Part shown: positions 13,801-25,800 of the stretch, piece after piece
Position numbering within the stretch: position 1 is the first letter of the stretch
Layout: every line of letters begins with the position of its first letter
Assembly: GCF_026151205.1 (NCBI RefSeq)
Contig: NC_087076.1
Span: forward strand, 13,439,675-13,503,674
DNA: 64,000 nucleotides
Reading direction: 5' to 3'
From: Bolinopsis microptera
Lineage: Eukaryota; Ctenophora; Tentaculata; Lobata; Bolinopsidae
The notes under the pieces: generated by a model
Database searches by the model: none
The model's input: the letters and a program-made list of their open reading frames with translations, nothing else
Told to the model about the DNA's origin: nothing
Position numbers and translations under genes: made by a program

Positions 13801-16800
13801 AATCATGTTGTTCAAAACTGACGTTTTGATTTGAAGGTATTATGCCCTATTCAACCCCGGCAGATTTTAATTCGAAAACACATCACACCTCAGAGTTCAA
13901 ATTACTGACATTTTCACTTATTTGTCTGATTTTATCATAACTTACGTCAACTCAGCTCACTTGGGAGTCTGTTAATTTGAACTAGACGTGAAACACCCGT
14001 CAATTATCTAATATCTACCGAGCTGAATACGTTATAAAAAGTAGATTCATAACACTAGGTCAGAGTTTATTGCACGAGTATTGAGTAGCTATGTAACGAA
14101 AGCATTACCAAATATGTTTGCCGTATATGTGCTCTGAACATTGTTTTTAGTACCAAGAGCAAGTTGGTACTAGACCAACAAAAAGGCAGGGATTCATTTG
14201 CCGCATTTTTAACAGCGATTCACCCCAGCACACTGGCTCATGATACCAAAACACCAAAGCACATGCATTTGTATTTCCATTACGGATGGAATTTAAAGTA
14301 TTTCTAAGGTTGCCTGTCCCAGGTCTCTGCCTGACTGAGTCTTTTCTCAAAGTTTCACCGACAAGATAATCAGAAAACTGACTCCTGATTTGGTTTGAAT
14401 GGTGCCTGGTGGCATATATCTGATATCAAGGAGCCTTGAACGTCTTTGACAAAATTATTACAATTATTAATTTTCCTTTGTGGCACACTTTGTCTCAAAA
14501 GATAAAAGGTATCACAATTCACATACACAAATTATAAACCGTTTATCACAATGTTTTATCAACCACCAAGACGTGCTGAAAGTAATAATCACAGACAGAC
14601 CATTTTACCCCTGCACTGTGTTTTATCAAACATCAGGACGAGTTTAATGACTTAGAGTGCCTACTAGTCGGACTTCTCATAAAATTGGTTGAAATTTGAC
14701 CGTTTTGAGCTCCTGTAAAATGTACGTGAAGTTCTAACTCGATAAATTTTCACGGCAAACGTCCAGTCTTAACAACATCATACTTTAGGGTGCTCAATTT
14801 GCCGACTGGTTTAACTGTATAGAGTTTCAAAAATGAACACGTGGATTCAAAACCACAAACAGAGATTGCAAAATATTTCTTGAATCTTCCCCCTACTAAC
14901 CTGAGTTTCGGGATTTTCCTTAATTTTAATCTCATTATCCGGCTCATTATCCGGCTCCGAAATGAGCATTCTTAGGAATCTAAAGACGGCATTATTTTCA
15001 CTGATGATCATTGGAAAAGTTCTAAAAACCACATTCAATTAGAAACAATTACTTACTTTGTTACTTTGTAGGGTTTCATAGAATCCTCTATCGGGCCATC
15101 GAAAAAGTCGACCCCCCGGACAGTGTAGAAACTGTTTTATCACCACTCCAATCAAGCAAGGAGTTTCCATTCCGACGGCTGTATCCTGGAGCTGGAGGCT
15201 CGTCCGGAAATGACTTCACAAAGTTCGTTAAAGCCGCTTTGAATTGCATAGGATCCTCGATGGTGTGCATATGTGTTGGGATTACATTCCATAATCGAGG
15301 TCCAGTGACTGCAAATGAGTTGTCATGTAGTGCTTGATTACGTTGACTGCTGGACTTAGCTATACTGGGCACAACTGCTTTTTGACCATGTCTGAGAGTC
15401 ACCGAGAACTGGATACCAGTTATTTAGTAATTACCTCAGATATTCCTCTTTACCGGAGCTAAAGCCCGTCCTTTAAAGCTTTTAACACATAATAATAATA
15501 ATAAGATTAAGATTATGTAATTCACTGATTTGTCGTTGTAACCTAATAATTTAAGTTGTTTTAATAACATGATAATAACGTAATAATCTAACAATTTTAT
15601 AATAACTTAATATAAGAACTTAATAAGAACTTGATGATAACTTAATAATAACTAAATGATAACATAATATATTTTCAGTACAGGAAGCTGAACGGTCTAC
15701 AGTGTGCTAAATGGCAAGCATTTATCGGTTTGGTCTGTATTTTGTCCCAGCTGGGCCTCCTTATACACTGTCCCACCCTCAACATTGACGGGATCAACCC
15801 ACAAGCTGACACCTCCAAGTGAGTAACACCCCACCTTATTCCCCCGGAATTTAACCGGGAATTTGTAAGTTTTTTGTCGGAATTTGCCGTTGGTTGGCAG
15901 CAAATATTCACCTTGGAATTTGGCGTTACTTGGCTTTCCGTTTCTCTTCAGTTTCACAGCTTTTGATTAAAGTATGCAGTACATCAGGTAATTTATCACT
16001 TTTAACACGCGGAATAATACCTCAATTTGTTAAAAGCAGTAGGTTAATGCACTATAATGTTGACACGTTCAATGGGTGGTATCACACATTTGTATATATC
16101 ACACGTAATATCACACAATCACACATGTCTAGTGTGACAACCTGTAAATAGTCGCAACTCTACAGATGTGACACAGACTGTTACAATTGTTCCCAGTCTG
16201 TAACACACGTTACAATAATAGAGACAGGGACACCGTAAAACTATAAAACGCCAGAAATAATGGGGGGAGTTTGTGTGGGAAGCCGTGAAAAGTAAGGAAA
16301 CATGCTGTATCAATAAGTTGGTGGGTGGAAAAGATCCTGAGTCTAGACTGCCAATATGACCGATTTTACACGGCACCCAAGATATTCCCACAATACCCTC
16401 TCACCGATCATTTAGGTAACTTGCGGATCATTGATTTCGAGCCTGTCTAGATTACAGTGTGTCTTAACGAATTGTGGATATGATATTTTTATTGTTCACG
16501 CAGGTAAAAAGCATGTATAATAAACTGTAGTTGTTATCGAATTAGAGGCAGAGTCTCGGGTTATTGATCTGTCTACTTGACGTCTACAACCAGAACCAGC
16601 AAACTATAACGTCTCCCCTCCAGTCTCCCCTCCAGTCTCCCACCATGACTACCACCCTGCCTCATTCCCACCAAACATCCCCTCACTCGCTATAAATAAA
16701 CACTGTCATCACTCATCACAGACCATCCTTCTTTTTCTCTCCCTCTCTTTCACAGACCACCCTTATTGCTCGTAATTAAACTTAATACCTGAATTGCACA

Positions 16801-19800
16801 GTGGTCATTGGCGGGCATTATCGGCCCCCTATATACCTTACTCGGGATTATTATGACCGGGATAAAGTGGCGGGTTTAGGGTAATTTCGCCATATTTTTC
16901 CCGAACCACATTTTCACCGGTCGTTAATAAATCCGCCGACTCAGCTTTGTCTTATATTCACTAAAGAAGACTATTGGGACACTTGTTGTAGGTTTTTCGA
17001 CTTCATTTGGCTAAAACTGCAAAAAATTCACCTTTTTGCCCAATTCTTGTCATATATCCTTATTGTCAAAGTTGATTTAAATAGGCCAATTTTTAATTTC
17101 TTAGGTATTGACTATCTCTACATAATGAAATAGGACTCAAAGTAAAAGTAACAGTTAAATTAAAACTCGAATTAATTAAAACGGTCAATAACATGAATCA
17201 GTTTCATCAGTCATTTATTCATAATTCTAAACAATGTGAACGATGCATTCTTTCGAAGATTTTCTACAAATTGAGTCATAATGGTTATTTGATACACGTA
17301 AACATGTAATGCTAATTCAAAACAACGAATTTGCTAGGGTCTACTTTCAACAATTATTGATAATTCGACTTGTTTCACAAGTTTTAGCAATGCGAAAATT
17401 TCTGAACCTGCTTATCTCTAATAAGGAAATTTACATCTGAGACAAAATTTTTGAATCTAAAATTGAAAGGTTTGACACCGGTAAAATGGCGACCGGGAAA
17501 ATGTGGTGGGTTTTGAGCAATTTCGCCATATTTTTCCCGAACCATATTTTAACCGGTCGTTAATAAACCCGTCGTAATAATCCCGAGTAAGGTAAACAAG
17601 TTTAGGGAGCTGTGAGCTGGGAAGATTGATGCTTGTGTGTGTGTGTCCTCCCTAACTCGATATTCAAATGAGTAACGAGAGAGGTAACTTCTGAAGATGG
17701 TACATCATCCTCCGAGTGAGGAAGGACTAAGGTGACGTTAAAATTTGAGGAGTTGTGAGCGTTGCTATAGGGCTCGGTAATCAGTTAAGTAATATAATTT
17801 AATAATAACCCTAAATAAAGTGTTTAAAATTGGTCCTTAGTCCTTGGTCAGCATGCCACGCTAGTTCGACTCAGTGACTGCTATATTCGCTCAAGTTTGC
17901 ACAAACAGTAGAATCCATTCCAATGCACCTTTTTGAAAATTCAGGATGCAATTGCCTTGGATCCACCTTCAGGAAAAGCAAGTCATCAGCTTCACGGCTA
18001 ATTCCCTCAAAGTGATCCCGCTTAGTTTTGCCCCTCCTGTTTCTTATATTTGGGAAAGTTAATGAGATTTTTGTAGTTTTATGGTTTTGAAGAAAGAAAT
18101 GTAATAAAAAGCACCCTTGAGTAAACGAATGAGAGCCGTGCCTAATGGTGTTTCATATATTATAAATTATATATTAGATTTAAAAACATCCAAGCATGAC
18201 TGAAATCGGCATCTCATAACTCATGATTTGTGAAAGGTGATACTAGTCACCATTAGATCCTTCTAATATCATCCCTCTCCGCTAAGCCATGGGTTTTGCC
18301 GTACAGTGTAGATTTAATTTCATATATTTGTGAACGAGTGCAGCAGCTGTGCGGCAAAATATATAAGGATATTATATTTGAAATTTGAAAACCTCCAAGC
18401 TGAACTTAAATCTGCATCTCATCATGACTCGTATTTTGTGAAAGGAGGTACAAGGCACCGTTGGATTTTACTAATATTAAGCCATAGTTTTTACTGTTCA
18501 TCGCAAAGGGTGTGTGTCGCCCGGTGCACTGTGTGTGGGGGCCCGGTGCACTGTGTGTGGGAGAGACATTTCTTATCCCAGTAAGTTAATTTACAACTCC
18601 CAAAACTTAATCCTTAGAGAGACGATAAGCAGGCCGTGTGAAATATGAATGATGATGAAAATCTAAAATATATGGCTAAAATGAGCATTTTAATTTAACA
18701 ATATTAATTCAATCCTATAATGTGCCATGTAGTAATATCAAAACCGTTATATGTATCTACTTAACAAACTTCTTATCGGTCATGTAATCCGGAAAATGTG
18801 TTGCTGTTAATAGATAAGCAGCGTTTAAATTTTTAATTGTCTATCCATCACAAATCACAATCGTGTGAAATAATAATAATATTCATAAAAACAGATTGTA
18901 AGACCCTCCTTCTCCTCTTCAACAAATTTGAAATACCCCCGTTTACTGTGTACATCTAATACATCAACAACCTCAGTCCCCTCTCCTGATCCGAATATGT
19001 GCATATTAGCGAATATGTGAGATATTCAACTTGAAGAAGGTTAACAGGATGTTCATACAGTGACTGTTCTTACTTGAACTGTTTTATCGCTGTCATGTGA
19101 AACGTTGTTTATATCTCCATTCTCAGCTGTATATGTCACATTGAGTGGATTCTATTCAGTAGGTAGAGAATGTACGAAGGTTGCTAATTATGAGAACTAA
19201 AACATCTCATACATTCAACAAATGAAACAGAATATTTTCACATCAACTGGAGGTTGACATTGCTTAGGTTGCTTGTTGGGCCTCCATAAATATACGTAGG
19301 TTGCTCGAATGTAATTAAACTTTGGAATGATATCTATGAAAATTGTTTTGATAATTTCATTGATTATATCAAGAAAGGCATTTGTGACGTGCGTATCTGA
19401 AAAATTTGTCACGGGTGTTGAATGAAGAGTACAACTCCTTCAAGTGCCCATGAAACACATGTCCTTGTTTTGGCAACTATGGTAGGTATGGGCGAGATTG
19501 CATGAGATATTTAGTTCCACCCAACGCGAACGTAGCTATTTCTGGCGAGCTCCTCAGTTAACTGCTGTCCCAACACTTCACAGAGTTGTTAAAACACGTA
19601 CCGTGAAAATAGGAACCAGCGTGAATTGTACCACGTGGTCGGAACAACAGCGCTAACTGTAATAGGTGTAAATTGTAATGTGATTATGAATCACGTGCAA
19701 ACTTAAGTGTGAACTGTATGAAGGATATGGATTATAAGATGAGCTGGCAACTTAACAAAACGCGTGAACTTTATGGAACACGTGAACTGTATGGAACAGG

Positions 19801-22800
19801 TGAACTGTATGAAACAGGTGATATAATATAGGACATAAGACACGTGAAAGAGAGTATGAACTGGGACTGTGTTCCTACCAAAGTGCTCTATATTGGACAC
19901 CTGTTAAGTGTTAATGACCTAAGTTAACGCTTTAATGTAATCCTGATAGAGTTAGTTACTCGGCCGAAACACCTGCTGTAGTCTCGACTGCTGCAGAGAA
20001 TTTAGTATTAAATCTTACAGACTATCTTACTTATAATTCAAAGAATTATAATACAGCATGTATTAGCAAAGCGACTTTAGATTCTTTAATCTCTATAAGT
20101 TAGTTTCGACGCATATTAATATATTACGCCGCCTGCCATAAAGCAATTTATGCAGCAAATTCACGATCAGACGTATTTCTCTTACTGAAACGTTGCAGGC
20201 TTAGCGTTGCAGGGGATTCGGAGTAATTAGATACGAGAGGAAGTACTTATAGCATTTAAAGTATAACCAAGATTGGGTTTTTATTACGATTTCGGGTTTT
20301 ACATTTAAATACATCCCGTTTGGCGATTTTCTGGGATAGACCAGTCTTGACTGTAGGTTAAGATATTTAGTGGTAGTTATATAGTTGTCGTAGTTCTGAT
20401 TTTAAACGGATCCTTGGTGGTAAACAAGACTTCAGTCTCGTTATATATACGGAGTGCTTGTCAACCGTTTGATACAGCTGATAGTGGTACCCAACATTTA
20501 AAAATGGTTTTACCTTACACCCGGCCCCGATTTACTGCACTATTTTCCTCAAAGTGTGCTTTATGTCGTGACTAGACTGTATTAGACTGTATATCGTTAT
20601 CTGTAGCCTGTATTATCATACACATTGTTAGAATTTAAACTTAATGCATTTCATTATTTAAACTGTTTATAAGCAGTACTTAACAACTAAACTGCGATTG
20701 CTTTGCGTGACGTCACGACCACCCACACTGTAAAACCCTTCATAAAACATGACAGAAACAGTCTTGATGTGTAGGATTTCAAGATCTCAAGACAGCATAT
20801 AATTTAGTAAGTATTCATATCCGACTGTCATTTCCCGAAAATCACTAGATTAATAAGTCTTGGTATGCGCTATTCCATTACCTGGAGCTGAGTTTCAGAC
20901 AGCTAAAGCGAGTGTAAGAAATGTGTAGGAAAAGGAAGCGGCTGTAGCATTTCCGGTCTCCCCGGCCTGAATGATATCACGGACACAAACCCTCCTCTCA
21001 ATAATACAACATTGAAAACACCAAATTTAATCTAATTTCAGGACGGCCCCCCTAAAACACACCATCAGGATATAACCTGCATTTCCCCGTCCTACCATGA
21101 TGTGACTACAATTTGTCGGGCTGTGACCACGGAAGGAGCGTCGGGAGCAGGAACTAAGTGGTACTAATGACTCGGTAGAAGGGTGGAACTGTCACGGTGG
21201 TGTGAGCTGAACAAGGTGTCATACCACCGCGTATAGGGCTTTACAATTGACACCCCAACACTTATGATATTATATATATCAAGTGTGCGGGCTGTGCTGG
21301 TCCGGGTATTTGATAAACTCACCGCTAAATTATTTGATACAACACCCCCACCGCCCATTACGTCATGATCTCTGCCCTGTGGATGTGTCTAGTTCGTGTC
21401 TACTCTACTTCTCATCCTACCAAATATGTAGCTTCAAATACTGTTAACATGTCTGTTCATTTTTATTTCCGGGGTAATATTATGCAATCAGTTCCGGGAT
21501 CTTTCCGGAGTCTAGGCTTTCTTCCGTAATACTCCTAGGCTTTAGGCTTCCTCTACTTGGACAGTTACTGGTGTACAGATCTCCATGCGGGTAACCGTAA
21601 ATAACCATTAACCACTTATATATTAAACAACAGACGGTATAACCGCGTCTTCTTAGAATGTAATTTAGTAATCGTATTGAGAATAACAATAACGACGTCT
21701 ATTTTGGTCAACGGCTCGAGCAAAGATAGTACCCAGCGAGCCTGAGTAATTATAAATTGTGCAAGCGTATTAGTTTACTTCACTGTTAAACTGCTACATA
21801 GCTGTCATTCTTAGCATATCTCAGGATATTTTTAAAGGCGTCGTACACAATATTACAACTTAAGAATGACGAAGGACGTGAAAGGTTGGAACGATATAAT
21901 CTATCTAAAATGGGGATGATGACAGTTTAGGTCTAACAATATTATTTAAAAAACCGAGCCATAACCCCGGATCCCCACATAATATGTACAGTGAATCTGG
22001 AGGAAGAAGCCCCGCCATGGCAAGGGACACTTCAATTAAAGAAAACATAAAATATACCCCACAGTGTTCGGTATTCAAGTACACTTATTAGATTTCCACT
22101 AAATTTCAAGGTTATCAACTTAGCTTGCCTCATTTCTCGTAGTTATCGTGAAACCCTATCAGTCCCCAGCCATGCTGGTGCCGGGATATGTAACCTAGTA
22201 CACAGCGAGTATCTCCTGCTAGCTTGCTAGGTGAGATGTATTTTCACTATAACAGAGGGGGGAGCAGCTATATTTTACCGTGTTAACACAGTATACTAGC
22301 TGTGTCAAACTCTGCCATGCTAAATTCACATTGGGGTGCCATATGATTTGGTCATTCCTTGTATTGAAAGAATACAATTATTTCGCGCACTTTGACAGAA
22401 AGATTCATGGTCACTACTGCAGAGAAAGGGTTGTTGTTGTTGTTGGCCGTATCGGTGCTGGTGGTTATAATTACCAATTTTGTTTAACATCAGTACCTGT
22501 TTAAAAACCTGCAACCAGACAATATTATGAAGACAAATCCCCAAGAGGGCGCGGCACTTCACACCAAAATATACATATCATTATTATTATGGTTATTATG
22601 GTTATTAGATGTGATTCTCTACTGAAAAATATACCATTGTATCATTAATCCTGTGGTTAAAAAGAACCCCCCCCCCCCATTGTATAATTTATCCTGTGGT
22701 TAAAAAGAACCCCGCCCCCCCCCCCCCCCCCATTGTATAATTTATCCTGTGGTTAAAAAGAACCCCGCCCCCCCCCCATTGTATAATTTATCCTGTGGTT

Positions 22801-25800
22801 AAAAAGAACCCCTCCCCCCCCCCCCCCCCCCATTGTATAATTTATCCTGTGGTTAAAAAGAACCCCCCCCCATTGTATAATTTATCCTGTGGTTAAAAAG
22901 AACCCCGCCCCCCCCCCCCCTCTCACTCTCCCAGAGTTGCAGAGTAGTGCACTTACATAGCTTCTCCCGCTATGTGGCACCCTGTTCGTTACTAAAAACA
23001 GAGCACTAACTCCGTCACCATTGAGCAGTGTTAATAGTCTGTTCCCAATTACTGCAGCCCAATTACACCCTATTAACCAGGTCCAATGGAATGTTCAGGA
23101 TACTTGTGCCCTGTGAAACTGCTCCTCATGTAATCAGGATATAACAGCTGCAGCTGTAGTGCTGTGTATCACAGGTGAAGATATAATATGTAGACATTAG
23201 AATGTGGCAGTAGCTCATTTTAACACTTCGTCACAAAGAATCTGACCTGCTAGAAAAGTAAAAGACTCCCTGGTGACAGGATAGAAAAGTAAATGATTCC
23301 CTGGTGACAGGTCTGACAATGCGGTGATGATGTTGTGATGAAATGAGGGGAGATAAACTAAGATAACACACAGATTTGCTACATAGCCCTGCCAAAATTG
23401 AGCAACCATTTGCTGAGCTGCAGTGAGCTTTAAACTTGGGTAGCGCAGGCTGAGCATACCTTTAAAACTTGTTGTTTTCAGCATTTATCTAGCGAAAAAC
23501 CCCCGCACTTCACTTGTCTCGTGCTCTACTATCTATCTGGTCCTCTGTTAAACTTGACCTTTCTATGTTTTATTGAACTTGTACCCTGTTTAAAGTAGTA
23601 AGGGGTCTGACAACCTACATTCCATGGTGTTGTTATAACACCACCAGCTCACCAACTGGTGTTAAACTTGTTTTAACTGCTGTTCTTCTACTCACAAAAC
23701 CGAAATGGTTCAGTTCCGACCAACTGGCCTGACACCCTGTCAACATTACTGTGTATCCTACTCACTGATATACTCAACACCGTCCTGACTCCTGTACCCT
23801 ATTACAAATGATTATCACTCGGCAGATAAGGCAGAACATCACCTTGTAATCTAGGGCGTATTTAGGATATAATGGGAAATTTCTTTATATTCTTCATTAT
23901 ATCAACTGGATTAGAAAACTGAAATGAGTGTTAAGTTTGATCAAACACAAACGCAATAATAATCGAGTTCAGATATTGACTAATAACATTGAGAACACTA
24001 AATTAACCACCTCACAACAACGTGATATAATTATTAATAAGTAATAACCTCTAATATAATAAACTACTCAACTGCCCTTTAAACGATTAGTTGGTGGATA
24101 ACCGTCCCAGCCACGTCCTGAAGCGTGGAACTATCCCTGAACTCGTATATTTTACATTAATATTTAGATTGTGGTTGCTCAATCGTTTGTTCATGTGTGG
24201 GTGTAATGACGTTGTTATGGTGACGAACAACGCCTGAAGATTGTAATGTTGTTATTGAGTAGGCACAGCATGTCGTGATCTAGTTAACACTGTAGTGCTA
24301 AAGCACTTTTGGTTAATCATTTTCGCATTATCAGAGATTAATTTTGTTGCTAGATAGTGATATGATTGAAAATTGTTATTGAGTAGCTACAAAGCGCACT
24401 TATCACACTAGAGAACTTTTAGTTACTCATATTAATTTTATAATACTGTAAAATCATTAATTTCCGCGGCGTGAAAATGCGTGAAAATGTGTGCCGCGAA
24501 ATTGATTGCTCCTAAGTCATGTCTACATCGTATCATTTGAATCCGCAAAAATTAGTGTCTGAAAAAATATCTGGTTTTACAGTACAGCATCTCTGTCGCA
24601 AGATAACAGGATGTGTTACCTCTCATTTAACGTTAATGAATATTAAATAACCATTGGATTAATTGGTCACGTGATAAATGTGAATTACAAAGAATTCCTT
24701 TGTAGTACTATAATAGCACCAGGAAATGCACCTGCAGGGTATCATAGGTAGACAAAGATAAGCAGACAACTGTTCTGTACTTAGTGTAAACTTATTGTAA
24801 ACTGGAGGTTGAGAAAACTAGAAAAGTGTAAGAACTGATGTGGCATGTGGGTCGTTGTGACTTGTGATATAAAACCATTATTAGACTGCAACTTCCTTAT
24901 TCTTGTTGTGAAGAGTTTTCACAGTGGTCTACATAATCACTTAATGGCTGGCTTAAAGTTAGAATATCCAGGTCAGTCACTATGTTCTTGTAATTGTGGG
25001 CGAACAGTTACAAAAATGGGCGTGAGAAACTTGTTTTAATATACCCTTTTATGCTCAGAATTCGAAACAAATATTTACCCCGATGATAAGATTACTTTAC
25101 TCTGGCAGAATAGCAAATTATTATTCTATCATTTACCAAAGGAGTTTTTAATCACTGCATGTCCTATTCTGCCCATTTCAGACGTTATGTAAATTAGAAT
25201 GTTGTATGAGTTCCGCCCACAAGAGACGGACGTCGGGCACTCGATCTTTTTAAAACTTGTACATAATTGACAGGCTAGAAGGCCAGAAAACTAAACTACT
25301 TTCCATTTTTTTAAACTGATGTTGGAGTTTTATAATTACAGACAAATTTTTATCGACCGAAAATATAGAAAGTTGAGTGAAAGCGGTGGATATATTTCAA
25401 TATTCTAAGTGTCGAATATCTTTTGAGAATTACGCCCTTTTTCACTCATGCCATAGAAAATAATAGTTTGATCGAGCTAAATACCTGTATTGATACATTG
25501 TAAGATAATTTACCATTAAGAAAGGTTTCCCTAACGACATGATTTTGATTTAGGTACCATGCACAGTGATTAGTTCTTGCTAAGTTCCTAATCAGTTCCT
25601 GTTAAATTCCTACGTCAAATATATCATGATCAATCATCATGCACAGTTTTAATGATACACGTTCCCGTATCTTTATAAAGTGCTACACTATGCGACGTGT
25701 TTCTACACAAAAGAGGACTTTGAGGATGCCGAAATTACCGGTATACGGCTCTTTATCCTCTGGAATTTCATCTCACGACATTTTCTATGAGGTGCTAGGA

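Larger units (their letters stand above)
17592..22632. other. SLCO intron 5, first half
   Basis: Besides the diverged duplication at 18.2 kb and the E-box minisatellite at 19.8 kb, no gene or element recognised. Confidence 0.5.

Noticed and set aside
22280..22562. Frames of 74-78 codons on both strands
   Set aside because: No motif, opposite-strand overlap, intronic position.
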